Assembly (NCBI RefSeq): GCF_022770135.1
Contig: NZ_JALEIL010000087.1
Location: forward strand, 1-35,063
From: Anaerococcus sp.
Lineage (GTDB): Bacteria > Bacillota > Clostridia > Tissierellales > Peptoniphilaceae
DNA: 35,063 nt
Direction: 5' to 3'
The position numbers and the translations under genes are program-made. Below the pieces are notes generated by a model. The model was not told the origin of the DNA, searched no databases, and saw only the letters and a list, made by a program, of their open reading frames with translations. How positions within the stretch are numbered: the stretch's first letter is position 1; each line of letters begins with the position of its first letter. This document shows positions 26,501 through 34,787 of this stretch, one piece after another.

Positions 26501-28696
26501 TCACACCTTCTCTATTGGAGCGTAATCCTGATTTAGCTTTTTAAGACCTTTTTCATCAAAGGCCACTACAAGCTCATTTCCCTTATCTTGTTTTTTGATC
26601 TGTACAACCATACCACTACCCCACTTAGAATGAACTAGCCTATCTCCAACCTTGTATTCATCGTCACTTGCACTGGTTTTATTTAATTTTTTGCCTAAGA
26701 CTGACTGCCTAGTTTTTTCTCTCATGTAATCTTCTGCCATGGTCTTTTCATATTCTCTTGATGAATATCCATATGAACTAACCTTTTCTTCGACCTTTAT
26801 GTTATCAATTATTTCATCGATAAATCTAGATGGCTTATAAAATACCGGTTTGCCATAATTTCTCCTTGCCTCGGCACTTGATAGAAATAGTTTTTCCTCA
26901 GCTCGAGTGATGGCTACATAAAAAAGTCTTCTTTCCTCTTCAATATTGCCCTCATCGATACTTCTTTTTCCTGGGAATAATCCCTCATCAAGACCAACTA
27001 CAAATACTATTGGAAACTCTAGACCTTTTGCTGCATGCATTGTCATTAGTGAAATAGAATTATCTGTGCTTTCTGTCTTATCAAGATCAGATAGCAAGGA
27101 TAGATTTTCGAGATAATCATATATGGTATCTTCTGGATTATTTTCCTGATATTCTGATGCTGATGATATAAACTCATTTATATTATCTATCCTTGCCCTA
27201 TCTTCAACTGAATAGGATGACTCCAAGGATTTCATATAGCCACTTTTATCTAGTACATCTTCGATAAGGTCAACTATCTTGTAATTATTTACATTATCAA
27301 ATATTTCTTTCAAAGGTAGGTAAAACTTTTCGGTTGATTTTATAATCCTATCAGAAATCAAAGTATTGAACTCATCGTTTGTAATCAAGTCTAAAATGGC
27401 AATATTATGCAAATTAGCAACTCTTTCCAATTCTTCAATAGATTTATTGCCAATTCCTCTCTTTGGCTCATTAATAATCCTTTTTAGAGATAGGTCATCT
27501 TTTGGATTCACAATAATTTTTAAATAGGATACCAAATCTTTTATTTCTTTTCTATCATAGAATTTAAGTCCACCAACTACTTTGTAGTTTATTAGGTTCT
27601 TCATCAAAATCTCTTCGAAAGGTCTTGATTGGGCATTGGTCCTGTAAAGAATAGCAAAATCCTTAGCTTCATAGCCTTCTTGCATAAGACTTTTTATATT
27701 ATCAAGTACAAACTTTGCTTCTTCGCTTTCTACAGAATTCGCCTTATATATAACCTTGTCTCCACCCTTATTCTCTGTCCAAAGCTCTTTATCTTTTCTT
27801 TCGGAATTATTTTCTATTAGGAGATTTGCAGTGTCTAAAATATTTTCTGTAGACCTATAATTTTGTTCTAGCTTTATTGTTTCAGCATCCTTAAAGTCTT
27901 TTTCAAAGTTAAGGATATTTGAAATATTTGCTCCTCTGAAGCTATAGATAGACTGGTCAGCATCACCTACAACTGTGACATTGTTATGAAAACCCGCAAA
28001 ATATTTAATTAGTTCATACTGACTGTTATTAGTATCCTGATATTCATCTACAAATACATATTCGAATTTCTTTTGATAAAAATCCAAAGTCTCCTTGCTC
28101 TTAACAAAAAGATATAAAACCTTATCTATTAAATCATCAAAATCAAGGGCGTTGTAGTAAAACTTCTTTTCTTCATATTTTTTGTAGATTTCATAATATA
28201 CGTCGCCCTTACTATAGTAAGTATTTAATTTTAAGAATTCATCTGGATCTAAAGATTTGTTTTTGGCAGATGATATCACATTTAAAGCTTCTCGTGGAGC
28301 TATATCATCCTTATATCCAAGTTCATTAATTATTTCTTTTATGAGAGTTTTCTGATCACTTGTGTCATATATAGTAAAGTTTCTATCATATCCAATCTTA
28401 TCGATATTCATCCTCAGAATCCTCGCACAAATAGAGTGGAAAGTCCCAATCCAAAGATGCGATACATCCATATCAAGTAGCCTTGAGACTCTTTCTTTCA
28501 TTTCATTTGCAGCTTTATTGGTAAATGTTATAGCTATTATATTTCTCGGATCAATATTTTTTTCCTCAATAAGATAGGCAATACTCGTTGTAAGTACCCT
28601 AGTTTTGCCAGATCCTGCTCCAGCAAGAACTAACAGAGGTCCTTCACCATGAAGTACTGCCTTTCTTTGCATTTTATTTAATCCATCTAAGTTCAT
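26501..28696 (-). CDS. pcrA: ATP-dependent DNA helicase PcrA (UvrD-like)
   Basis: This superfamily 1 helicase works in repair and rolling-circle replication and clears RecA. The 731 residues are normal. Walker A LAGAGSGKTRVLT (24-36), AITFTNKAANEMKERV, the Walker B VDEYQDTNNSQYELI, GDADQSIYSFRGA, LEQNYRSTENIL, LMTMHAAKGLEFPIVFVVG and FYVAITRAEEKLFLS are all present. The C-terminal Tudor-like domain (DRLVHSKWGSGMVVQIKK), which contacts RNA polymerase in the Bacillus protein, is present. It begins the pcrA-ligA-gatCAB unit, with its own extended -10 promoter. Confidence 0.97.
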   Translation of the reverse strand: MNLDGLNKMQRKAVLHGEGPLLVLAGAGSGKTRVLTTSIAYLIEEKNIDPRNIIAITFTNKAANEMKERVSRLLDMDVSHLWIGTFHSICARILRMNIDKIGYDRNFTIYDTSDQKTLIKEIINELGYKDDIAPREALNVISSAKNKSLDPDEFLKLNTYYSKGDVYYEIYKKYEEKKFYYNALDFDDLIDKVLYLFVKSKETLDFYQKKFEYVFVDEYQDTNNSQYELIKYFAGFHNNVTVVGDADQSIYSFRGANISNILNFEKDFKDAETIKLEQNYRSTENILDTANLLIENNSERKDKELWTENKGGDKVIYKANSVESEEAKFVLDNIKSLMQEGYEAKDFAILYRTNAQSRPFEEILMKNLINYKVVGGLKFYDRKEIKDLVSYLKIIVNPKDDLSLKRIINEPKRGIGNKSIEELERVANLHNIAILDLITNDEFNTLISDRIIKSTEKFYLPLKEIFDNVNNYKIVDLIEDVLDKSGYMKSLESSYSVEDRARIDNINEFISSASEYQENNPEDTIYDYLENLSLLSDLDKTESTDNSISLMTMHAAKGLEFPIVFVVGLDEGLFPGKRSIDEGNIEEERRLFYVAITRAEEKLFLSSAEARRNYGKPVFYKPSRFIDEIIDNIKVEEKVSSYGYSSREYEKTMAEDYMREKTRQSVLGKKLNKTSASDDEYKVGDRLVHSKWGSGMVVQIKKQDKGNELVVAFDEKGLKKLNQDYAPIEKV

Positions 28697-28720
28697 ATTT
28701 CACGTCCTTCCATCTATCAC

Positions 28721-28729
28721 ATTATACCA
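28721..28729 (-). promoter_or_regulatory. Extended -10 promoter of pcrA-ligA-gatCAB
   Basis: The minus strand reads TGGTATAAT (28,729-28,721), an extended -10, 9 bases after the yerC terminator hairpin, whose T tract lies between. I see no good -35. The same TATGGTATAAT words are found at the murC promoter. Confidence 0.65.
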
Positions 28730-28737
28730 TAAAAATA

Positions 28738-28762
28738 AAAGAGTAAGTTGTCCTTACTCTTT
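28738..28762 (-). terminator. Intrinsic terminator of the acyP-murT-gatD-yerC unit
   Basis: Reading the minus strand, AAAGAGTAAG and CTTACTCTTT form a perfect 10-base stem around GACAA, followed by TATTTTTA. The left arm includes the yerC stop codon. Confidence 0.9.
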
Positions 28763-29074
28763 GCTTTTTTCTTCTTTTAAATTCTTTTCAATAAGTCTTT
28801 CCAAAACTATATCATAGCCATTAGAACCATAATTTAATGATCTATTTACTCTTGAAATTGTAGCAGTAGAAGCTCCTGTTTCTTCTTCGATTACACTGTA
28901 TGTTTTTCTAATCTTAAGAAGTTTTGCAACATGTAGTCTTTGTGCTATTGATTGGATTTCTCTAGCTGTACATATATCAGTAAAGAAATCATAGCATTGC
29001 TCGATATCTTCAAGCATTAATACTGCTTCAAAAAACTCATCTATTTCTTTGTTTCTTAATTTATTTTCTTTCAT
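28754..29074 (-). CDS. yerC: YerC/YecD family TrpR-related DNA-binding protein
   Basis: The protein is a small helix-turn-helix regulator of the TrpR superfamily; the target in this organism cannot be told from the sequence. The 106 residues match the YerC family: RNKEIDEFFEAVLMLEDIEQCYDFFTDICTAREIQSIAQRLHVAKLL, then the helix-turn-helix TYSVIEEETGASTATISRVNRSLNYG, then a charged tail. It overlaps gatD by 4 bases (ATGA). In Bacillus yerC lies near pcrA and ligA, as here, though on its own terminator-closed unit. Confidence 0.92.
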   Translation of the reverse strand: MKENKLRNKEIDEFFEAVLMLEDIEQCYDFFTDICTAREIQSIAQRLHVAKLLKIRKTYSVIEEETGASTATISRVNRSLNYGSNGYDIVLERLIEKNLKEEKSKE

Positions 29075-29727
29075 TTGCCTCTCCTATTAATTAATATATC
29101 AATTAAGCTTTCGCATAAATTGTTGTTTCTAGCAAGCAATGGTCCATGAAGGTAGGTTCCAATAGTATTCTTATATCTAAAGCCTTCGCTCTTATCTTTG
29201 CCATTATTGCCATTACCTTCCAAGACATATGCAAAAGGCTTTTGATTCTTTCCTAAAAATGTTACACCGCCATGATTTTCAAAACCCTTATAAATCGATT
29301 TTTTATCAAAAGCTGATTGAACTTTTATGTTACCAGTAAATCTATTTTTATCATCCTGGTTTATTGTGTAGTGGTCAAAAATTTTTAGACCTTCTATTTT
29401 CTTATTGTAGGCGTCATAATAGTACTGACCTAACAATTGATAACCGCCACATATAGCTAATAGTATACCATTATTTTCAATGTATTCTACCATACCATCT
29501 CTTTTTTTAAGCAAATCCTTTTGCACTATACTCTGCTCATAGTCCTGACCACCTCCAAAAAATACAAAATCATACTTTTTGTAATCAAAATCGTCTCCAA
29601 GGCTCACTACTTCGATGTTCGTTTCAAAACCTATTTTTCTAGCTTCATGGGCAAAAGCCATAACATTACCCACGTCTCCATATGTGTTTAACAAATTTCC
29701 ATAAAGATGTGCAATATTAACAATCAT
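29071..29727 (-). CDS. gatD: Lipid II isoglutaminyl synthase, glutaminase subunit GatD (CobB/CobQ-like)
   Basis: With MurT this subunit amidates the alpha-carboxyl of D-Glu in lipid II, giving D-isoglutamine; GatD supplies ammonia from glutamine. The 218 residues carry the class I amidotransferase nucleophile Cys 93 in LLAICGGYQLLG and His 194 in IGTYLHGPLLARN. HLYGNLLNTYGDVGN and FFGGGQDYEQ are characteristic of the family. It overlaps murT and yerC by 4 bases each, so the three are translated together. It is not related to GatA-C upstream, despite the name. Confidence 0.95.
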   Translation of the reverse strand: MIVNIAHLYGNLLNTYGDVGNVMAFAHEARKIGFETNIEVVSLGDDFDYKKYDFVFFGGGQDYEQSIVQKDLLKKRDGMVEYIENNGILLAICGGYQLLGQYYYDAYNKKIEGLKIFDHYTINQDDKNRFTGNIKVQSAFDKKSIYKGFENHGGVTFLGKNQKPFAYVLEGNGNNGKDKSEGFRYKNTIGTYLHGPLLARNNNLCESLIDILINRRGK

Positions 29728-31055
29728 GATAATTCTAATACCTCTCTTAATCTTAGCATAGCTGTGTAAGTTGACAAGATATATATATTATCAGACTGAG
29801 CATTTTCTATTATATCAACTATTTCTTTCTCATAGTCAAATCCTTTTATATCTCCTTCATAAATTTCAGCTATCTCAAGTCTTCTTTTCATATCAGAAGG
29901 TCTCTTACCAGAGACATAAACATCCTTAATATCCATCTTTCTTAATTTCTCGTAGTGAGAATCGTATATCCAGCTTACATCCAATCCATCTGCATAATTG
30001 TCATTTAACAAGCAGATTAGACTTATATCGCTTTTATTTAAAAGCATCAACTCAATAATCTGGTTAAGTCCAGTAGGATTTTTTACAAGGTTAATTATTA
30101 CATTCTTATCAGCTATCTTAATATTTTCTTGCCTTCCAAATACATTCTTTTGAGACTTTAGTCCAGTATATATTTCCTCATAAGATAATCCTAGCTCTTT
30201 AGCAACTGCTAGTGAGGCTAAGGCATTATAAATATTATATAAGCCACCAACTGATATTTCATATTCTTCATTTGCTATTTTAAATGTTGAATGGTCACTT
30301 TCTAATTTTTCTAGATTATCAATGCAATATTTTAAGTTCTTAGAGGAAAAATCACATGAAGGACAAGTAAAATCTCCTAGAGACGAGTAATTGACGAGCC
30401 TGTACTTAAGAACACTGTTACACTTTGGACAAAGTATACCATCGGAATTTAGTTCCGCATCAAGTATATAGTCATCATGAATATCTCTCTTATCTCTTAT
30501 TCCATAATAAACTTTTTTGTAGGAGTCCATCTTATCGTAAGCGAAAATCGGAAGATCACCATTAGCTACTATCGTAGCATCAGCCATCTCCTCCATTCCT
30601 TCCATCATTTTGTCGAAAATATTATAAATCTCACCAAATCTATCCATTTGATCCCTAAATACATTTGTAAATACAACATAATCTGCCTTAAGGAACTTGC
30701 CTATTCTAGAAAGATTTGCCTCATCTACTTCTAGCACTGCGACAGTATCCTCATTTGGTGGATTATCCAATAAAGATGTAATAATACCTTGGACCATGTT
30801 AGATCCAGAGTCATTAGTAAAAACATTTTCATAATGTTGTCTTAATATATTTGTCAGAAAATGAGTAGTCATGGTCTTGCCATTTGTACCTGTAACAAAT
30901 ATAAATTTTGTATTCTTGGATAATTCTTTAAGAATATCTTTATCAAGTTTATAAGCGACATATCCTGGTAAGGAAGTAGCCTTATGATTTGTAATCTTTA
31001 AAGAAAATCTAATTAATTTTGCTATGTTTTTTATTACTTTACTTTTAAAACTCAT
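29724..31055 (-). CDS. murT: Lipid II isoglutaminyl synthase, MurT subunit
   Basis: MurT is a Mur-ligase relative that activates lipid II D-Glu with ATP for amidation. The 443 residues contain the P-loop VTGTNGKTMTTHF (54-66), EVDEANLSRIGKFLKADYVVFTNVFRDQMDRFGE, and a zinc ribbon of the MurT type with Cys 209, 212, 231 and 234 (CPKC and CPSC). The C-terminal MurT domain includes the catalytic NDNYADGLDVSWIYDSHYE. No clear SD lies before the ATG, 38 bases after acyP. Confidence 0.95.
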   Translation of the reverse strand: MSFKSKVIKNIAKLIRFSLKITNHKATSLPGYVAYKLDKDILKELSKNTKFIFVTGTNGKTMTTHFLTNILRQHYENVFTNDSGSNMVQGIITSLLDNPPNEDTVAVLEVDEANLSRIGKFLKADYVVFTNVFRDQMDRFGEIYNIFDKMMEGMEEMADATIVANGDLPIFAYDKMDSYKKVYYGIRDKRDIHDDYILDAELNSDGILCPKCNSVLKYRLVNYSSLGDFTCPSCDFSSKNLKYCIDNLEKLESDHSTFKIANEEYEISVGGLYNIYNALASLAVAKELGLSYEEIYTGLKSQKNVFGRQENIKIADKNVIINLVKNPTGLNQIIELMLLNKSDISLICLLNDNYADGLDVSWIYDSHYEKLRKMDIKDVYVSGKRPSDMKRRLEIAEIYEGDIKGFDYEKEIVDIIENAQSDNIYILSTYTAMLRLREVLELS

Positions 31056-31093
31056 AAGTCTACTATATACCCAAAATTATAAACTTTCCATAG

Positions 31094-31363
31094 CTAGTAT
31101 AAAATTTCGAAAGAATTTTCATTCTGCTTTAAGTCCATCTTTGAGATGTCTTTGGATTCTATCCTTACAAATTTCTGATTATCTAATTCTCTTATGAATG
31201 CTTCAATATTTTCAGTTCTACCTTGTACATAAACTTCAACACTTCCATCGTAGAGATTCTTGACACTTCCAGTCAAATTAAGATCGGTAGCAATCCTTAA
31301 AGAGTGAAATCTAAATCCGACTCCTTGGACCCTACCTTTGAAATTTATTTTAAGTCTTTCCAT
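31094..31363 (-). CDS. acyP: Acylphosphatase
   Basis: This small enzyme hydrolyses acyl phosphates such as carbamoyl or acetyl phosphate. The signatures INFKGRVQGVGFRFHSLRIA (with the catalytic Arg) and GSVKNLYDGSVEVYVQG (with the catalytic Asn) are complete. The ORF track starts at GTG 31,369. The ATG at 31,363 has AAGGGG 5 bases upstream, while the GTG overlaps that SD, so I use the ATG (89 residues). It is the first gene of the minus-strand set, divergent from copA. Confidence 0.94.
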   Translation of the reverse strand: MERLKINFKGRVQGVGFRFHSLRIATDLNLTGSVKNLYDGSVEVYVQGRTENIEAFIRELDNQKFVRIESKDISKMDLKQNENSFEILY

Positions 31364-31380
31364 GCTCACCCCTTTAATAT

Positions 31381-31410
31381 ACTATAACATTATAAAGCCT
31401 TTCTTGTAAA
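31381..31410 (-). promoter_or_regulatory. Candidate promoter of acyP
   Basis: On the minus strand, TTTACA (31,410-31,405) and TATAGT (31,386-31,381) are spaced by 18 bases, just before the SD. A second TATAAT is nearby, so the exact promoter is not settled. Confidence 0.45.
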
Positions 31411-31425
31411 GACTTTACTTTAGCC

Positions 31426-31453
31426 TTGACATTAATGCCACGTAAGTTATAAT
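31426..31453 (+). promoter_or_regulatory. Near-consensus sigma-A promoter of the copper operon
   Basis: A perfect TTGACA (31,426-31,431) and a perfect TATAAT (31,448-31,453) are spaced by 16 bases. Such a strong promoter fits one held down by a repressor. Confidence 0.88.
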
Positions 31454-31460
31454 ATTATTG

Positions 31461-31477
31461 ACACCCCCTATGGGTGT
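31461..31477 (+). promoter_or_regulatory. Probable CsoR operator
   Basis: ACACCC-CCTAT-GGGTGT is a perfect inverted repeat of 6-base arms. It lies over the expected transcription start, between the -10 and the SD AAGGAGG. GC-rich palindromes of this kind, with C runs facing G runs, are typical CsoR sites, and csoR is the third product of this operon. Confidence 0.75.
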
Positions 31478-31489
31478 TAAGGAGGTAAT

Positions 31490-34003
31490 ATGAAAGAACG
31501 TTTTGATGTTAGCGGAATGACTTGTGCTTCTTGTCAGGCTAATGTCCAAAAAGCGGTTCAAAAATTAGGAGTTAATGATGTTAATGTCAATCTTATTAGT
31601 GAGTCTATGACAGTTGATTACGATTCTGATAAGATTAGTAATGACGATATTATAAAGGCAGTAGAGAAAATTGGTTATGGAGCAAGTCCTAAAGATAAGG
31701 ACAGATCAAGCGAGATAAATCTTAAAGAACATGAAGAGATGTCTACAATAAGTAGATTAAAAATTTCCTTCTTGTTTTTAATCCCACTGATGTATTTGGA
31801 AATGGGGCCAATGATTAATCTTCCTATACCAAGTTTTCTAGAAGGTCGTGCAGGAGCAATAAATAATGCTTTTGTTCAATTTCTGCTTGCCTTGCCTGTA
31901 ATTTTTGTAAACCGCAAATTTTTTGTATCAGGCTTTAAGAGCCTTGTTAATAAGGCACCTAATATGGATACACTTGTCGCATTAGGTGCTGGTGCTGCCA
32001 CTATATTTGGTATATTTGCCATAATGAGGATGTCTTATGCCTTAGGACTAAACGATACCCAAGTGTTAGATCATTATAGGCACAATATATATTTCGAATC
32101 AAGTGCAACTATCCTAACTTTAATTACTTTGGGTAAATATTTCGAAGCTAGAAGTAAGGGAGAGACTAAAGCATCTCTCAAACACCTAATGGATCTAGCT
32201 CCAAAAACAGCTAAGGTGATTAAAAATGGTGAAGAAATTGAAGTTGCTATTGAAGAAATTGAAATTGGCGATACTATTGTTGTTAGACCAGGAGAGTCTA
32301 TCCCTGTTGATGGTATTGTAACAAAGGGCTCTTCCCTAGTTGATCAGGCCGCAATTACTGGTGAAAGCATACCAGTAAATAAAAATCCTGGCGATGAAGT
32401 AATATCTGCAAGTATTAACAAACAAGGATCTTTTCAATTTAGAGCTAAAAGGGTTGGTGAAAATACTACCATCTCACAAATCATAAGCCTTGTTAATGAA
32501 GCAAATGAAACTAAAGCACCAATCGCAAAATTAGCTGATAAGATATCAGCAATTTTTGTTCCGATGGTAATAGTTATTGCAATTCTAACTTTTACTATAT
32601 CGGCTTATCTTACAAAAGATTTTGAATTTGCCTTAAATCTTATGATAGCAGTTCTCGTAATATCTTGTCCATGTGCCTTAGGTCTTGCAACTCCAATGGC
32701 GATAATGGTTTCAACCGGTAAGTCAGCAGAGTTAGGTCTTCTGTTTAAAAGCGCTGAAAGCCTAGAGAACCTTCATAAGATTGATTCCATCCTTCTAGAT
32801 AAGACTGGAACAATTACAGAAGGTAAGCCTGTAGTTACTGATGTTTATACAAAAATGGATGACAAGGAGTTCATCTCTATTGCAAGAAGTATAGAAGAAG
32901 CTTCCGAGCATCCTTTGAGCAATGCAATTGTAGAATTTGCTAATAGCAAAAATATTGGTCCTAAAGAAACTTCAGACTTTAATTCTATAACTGGAATGGG
33001 GCTTGAAGCAAAAATAGACGGCAAAATATATTATGCAGGAAATATAAAACTTATGAACGATAAAAATATTTCTGTAAAAGATTTTGAAGAAAGATCTATC
33101 TCATATTCAGAAGAAGGAAAAACATCCATGTATTTTGCTGATGAAAATGAGGTCTTAGGCTTAATAGCGGTTCAAGACTTGGCAAAGGATAGTTCTATTA
33201 AGGCAATAGAAAAATTAAAAGCAATGGGCTACCATATTGCAATGCTAACAGGTGATAATGAAAAAACGGCCGAAGCAATTAGAAAAAAACTGGCTATAGA
33301 TGAAAAATACGCCGAGGTCCTTCCACAAGATAAAGACAAAGTTGTAAGAAAACTTCAAGAATCGGGTAAAAATGTAGCGATGGTCGGAGACGGGATAAAT
33401 GATGCCCCAGCACTAGCAAGATCTGATATCGGTATAGCTATTGGAAGCGGAACTGATATTGCTATTGATTCAGCAGATGTAGTATTAATTAAAAATTCCC
33501 TACTAGATATAGTTAATTCGATAAGACTATCTAGTAAGACCATCAAGATAATAAAGGAAAATCTCTTTTGGGCATTTTTCTACAACATTATCTTAATACC
33601 AGTAGCTGCCGGTATCCTCTACCCTAGATACGGTATAACCTTAAACCCTATGTTTGCGGCCTTGGCAATGAGCATATCCTCAGTCTTTGTATGTCTTAAC
33701 TCACTTAGACTTAGGAACTTTAAGCCAGAAGAAGAAGAAAGTAAAGAAGAAAATATAATAATTAAGGAGAATGAAATGAGTGAATTAAATAAAATGATTG
33801 TTAAAGTTGATGGAATGAGCTGTGAGAATTGTGCAAAACACGTTACAGAAGCCCTAGAATCCGTATCTGGAATAAAAGAAGTAAATGTTAACCTAGAAAA
33901 TAAAGAAGCTAATGTAGAATATTTCGGATCAGTAGATGAAGATGAAATTTCAAAGGCAATTAGTGAAGCAGGTTATGAATACAAGGGTATAGAATACAAA
34001 TAA
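31490..34003 (+). CDS. copA: Copper-exporting P1B-type ATPase with C-terminal CopZ-like domain
   Basis: This membrane pump drives Cu(I) out using ATP. The N-terminal heavy-metal domain has GMTCASC (Cys 12, 15). The first transmembrane pairs start near residue 88. The actuator motif is TGES (290-293). The metal-channel CPC motif is at 393-395 in ISCPCALGLATP. The phosphorylated Asp is 437 in DKTGT. SEHPLSNAI, LTGDNEKTAEA and VGDGINDAPAL follow, with two more membrane segments before about 735. Instead of ending there, an acidic linker (EEEESKEEN) joins a second heavy-metal domain with GMSCENC. The pump therefore carries one such domain at each end. An internal SD and ATG lie before the last 75 codons. 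Confidence 0.95.
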   Translation: MKERFDVSGMTCASCQANVQKAVQKLGVNDVNVNLISESMTVDYDSDKISNDDIIKAVEKIGYGASPKDKDRSSEINLKEHEEMSTISRLKISFLFLIPLMYLEMGPMINLPIPSFLEGRAGAINNAFVQFLLALPVIFVNRKFFVSGFKSLVNKAPNMDTLVALGAGAATIFGIFAIMRMSYALGLNDTQVLDHYRHNIYFESSATILTLITLGKYFEARSKGETKASLKHLMDLAPKTAKVIKNGEEIEVAIEEIEIGDTIVVRPGESIPVDGIVTKGSSLVDQAAITGESIPVNKNPGDEVISASINKQGSFQFRAKRVGENTTISQIISLVNEANETKAPIAKLADKISAIFVPMVIVIAILTFTISAYLTKDFEFALNLMIAVLVISCPCALGLATPMAIMVSTGKSAELGLLFKSAESLENLHKIDSILLDKTGTITEGKPVVTDVYTKMDDKEFISIARSIEEASEHPLSNAIVEFANSKNIGPKETSDFNSITGMGLEAKIDGKIYYAGNIKLMNDKNISVKDFEERSISYSEEGKTSMYFADENEVLGLIAVQDLAKDSSIKAIEKLKAMGYHIAMLTGDNEKTAEAIRKKLAIDEKYAEVLPQDKDKVVRKLQESGKNVAMVGDGINDAPALARSDIGIAIGSGTDIAIDSADVVLIKNSLLDIVNSIRLSSKTIKIIKENLFWAFFYNIILIPVAAGILYPRYGITLNPMFAALAMSISSVFVCLNSLRLRNFKPEEEESKEENIIIKENEMSELNKMIVKVDGMSCENCAKHVTEALESVSGIKEVNVNLENKEANVEYFGSVDEDEISKAISEAGYEYKGIEYK
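33776..34003 (+). CDS. Possible free CopZ-like copper chaperone from internal initiation in copA
   Basis: The last 75 codons of copA form a complete Atx1/CopZ-type domain: MIVKVDGMSCENCAKHVTEALESV, KEVNVNLENKEANVEYFG and DEISKAISEAGYEY. Directly before, AAGGAG (33,764-33,769) sits 6 bases from an ATG at 33,776 that is in the copA frame (codon 763). This is as good as any SD in the window. I infer that ribosomes start here as well, making a soluble chaperone of normal CopZ size. It may equally be a relic of a former separate copZ gene. Direct evidence of translation is lacking. Confidence 0.55.
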   Translation: MSELNKMIVKVDGMSCENCAKHVTEALESVSGIKEVNVNLENKEANVEYFGSVDEDEISKAISEAGYEYKGIEYK

Positions 34004-34278
34004 TGCATGCTGATAACAAAAAAACTATCAGGAAACTTAAAACCGTCGGTGGTCAAATCGACGGTTTAATTAAAATGATCGAAGATAACAGATATTGTAT
34101 AGATATCTCAAACCAAATTATGGCTTCAATCTCTATTCTTAAAAATATAAATAAAGAAGTCCTCCAAGCTCATCTAGAACACTGTGTATACCAATCTCTT
34201 AATAGTGATGACGAAGAAGACATTAAGCAAAAAATTGAGGAAATAGAAAAAGTTATCGATAAACTCAATAAAATTTAA
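34003..34278 (+). CDS. csoR: Copper-sensing repressor CsoR
   Basis: This all-helical repressor leaves DNA on binding Cu(I). The 91 residues include the Cu(I) ligand set Cys 32 (RYCID), His 57 and Cys 61 (AHLEHC), arranged as in copper sensors rather than in formaldehyde or persulfide sensors of the family. TIRKLKTVGGQIDGLIKMIEDN is the conserved first helix. The start overlaps the copA stop in TAATG with no SD of its own, so expression likely depends on copA translation. It probably binds the operator at 31,461-31,477. Confidence 0.93.
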   Translation: MHADNKKTIRKLKTVGGQIDGLIKMIEDNRYCIDISNQIMASISILKNINKEVLQAHLEHCVYQSLNSDDEEDIKQKIEEIEKVIDKLNKI

Positions 34279-34330
34279 GAAGTGGGTATATATTTGATAG
34301 TAAGCGAAAACGAAATTAAAGGAGAATAAA
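34279..34330 (+). other. Gap between csoR and the Asp23 gene
   Basis: Only an SD, AAAGGAG, is clear. TATATT is present, but I find no matching -35 at the right distance and no terminator. Confidence 0.4.
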
Positions 34331-34753
34331 ATGACTGAAAAATATAACAATGAAAATTTTGCAGGTGAAGTTCGTGAATATGTAGTTAGCGATAAGGTGC
34401 TTGCTAAAATTACGAAAAAAGTTGTTGATAACGTAGACGGTGTTCTAGACTTACAAGGTGGATTTTTTGATAACCTAACAAGTTCTTTTTCATCAGATGA
34501 ACAATCAACCTCTGGTATTTCTATAAATCAAGCTGATAAAGATTCTGTTGTTGAAGCAGGAATCATCCTTGAATACGGCAAAAGAGCTGAAGAAGTATTT
34601 AGAAATCTAGATAAGGCTATCAAAAATGAAGTTAAAAACTTAACAGGTATTAATGTTAAAGCTGTTAAAGTAAATATTGTTGATATCCTTACAAAGGAAG
34701 AATTCAATAAAAAACAAAGACAAGAAGAAGAAAAAAAGCAAAAAGAAATTTAA
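34331..34753 (+). CDS. Asp23/Gls24 family envelope stress protein
   Basis: The family is linked to cell-envelope stress, and the Staphylococcus protein is membrane-associated through partners. The 140 residues show the domain GEVREYVVSDKVLAKITKKVVDNVDGVLDLQGG, then a Ser-rich insert (LTSSFSSDEQSTSG), then SVVEAGIILEYGKRAEEVFRNLDKAIKNEVKNLTGINVKAVKVNIVDIL and a charged tail KKQRQEEEKKQKE. There is no signal or membrane segment. AAAGGAG precedes the ATG. It lies 52 bases after csoR, with no terminator or clear promoter between, so it may be read with the copper operon. Confidence 0.88.
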   Translation: MTEKYNNENFAGEVREYVVSDKVLAKITKKVVDNVDGVLDLQGGFFDNLTSSFSSDEQSTSGISINQADKDSVVEAGIILEYGKRAEEVFRNLDKAIKNEVKNLTGINVKAVKVNIVDILTKEEFNKKQRQEEEKKQKEI

Positions 34754-34787
34754 TTAAGAACTCCCCTCTATCTAGCTGATAGTGAAG

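Noticed and set aside
33355-33546. Minus-strand 63-residue ORF inside copA
   Set aside because: It is antisense to the GDGINDAPAL region of copA, a strongly conserved coding segment.
34768-34782. Small hairpin CTATC-TAGCT-GATAG as terminator of the copper operon
   Set aside because: The stem is only 5 bases and no T run follows.
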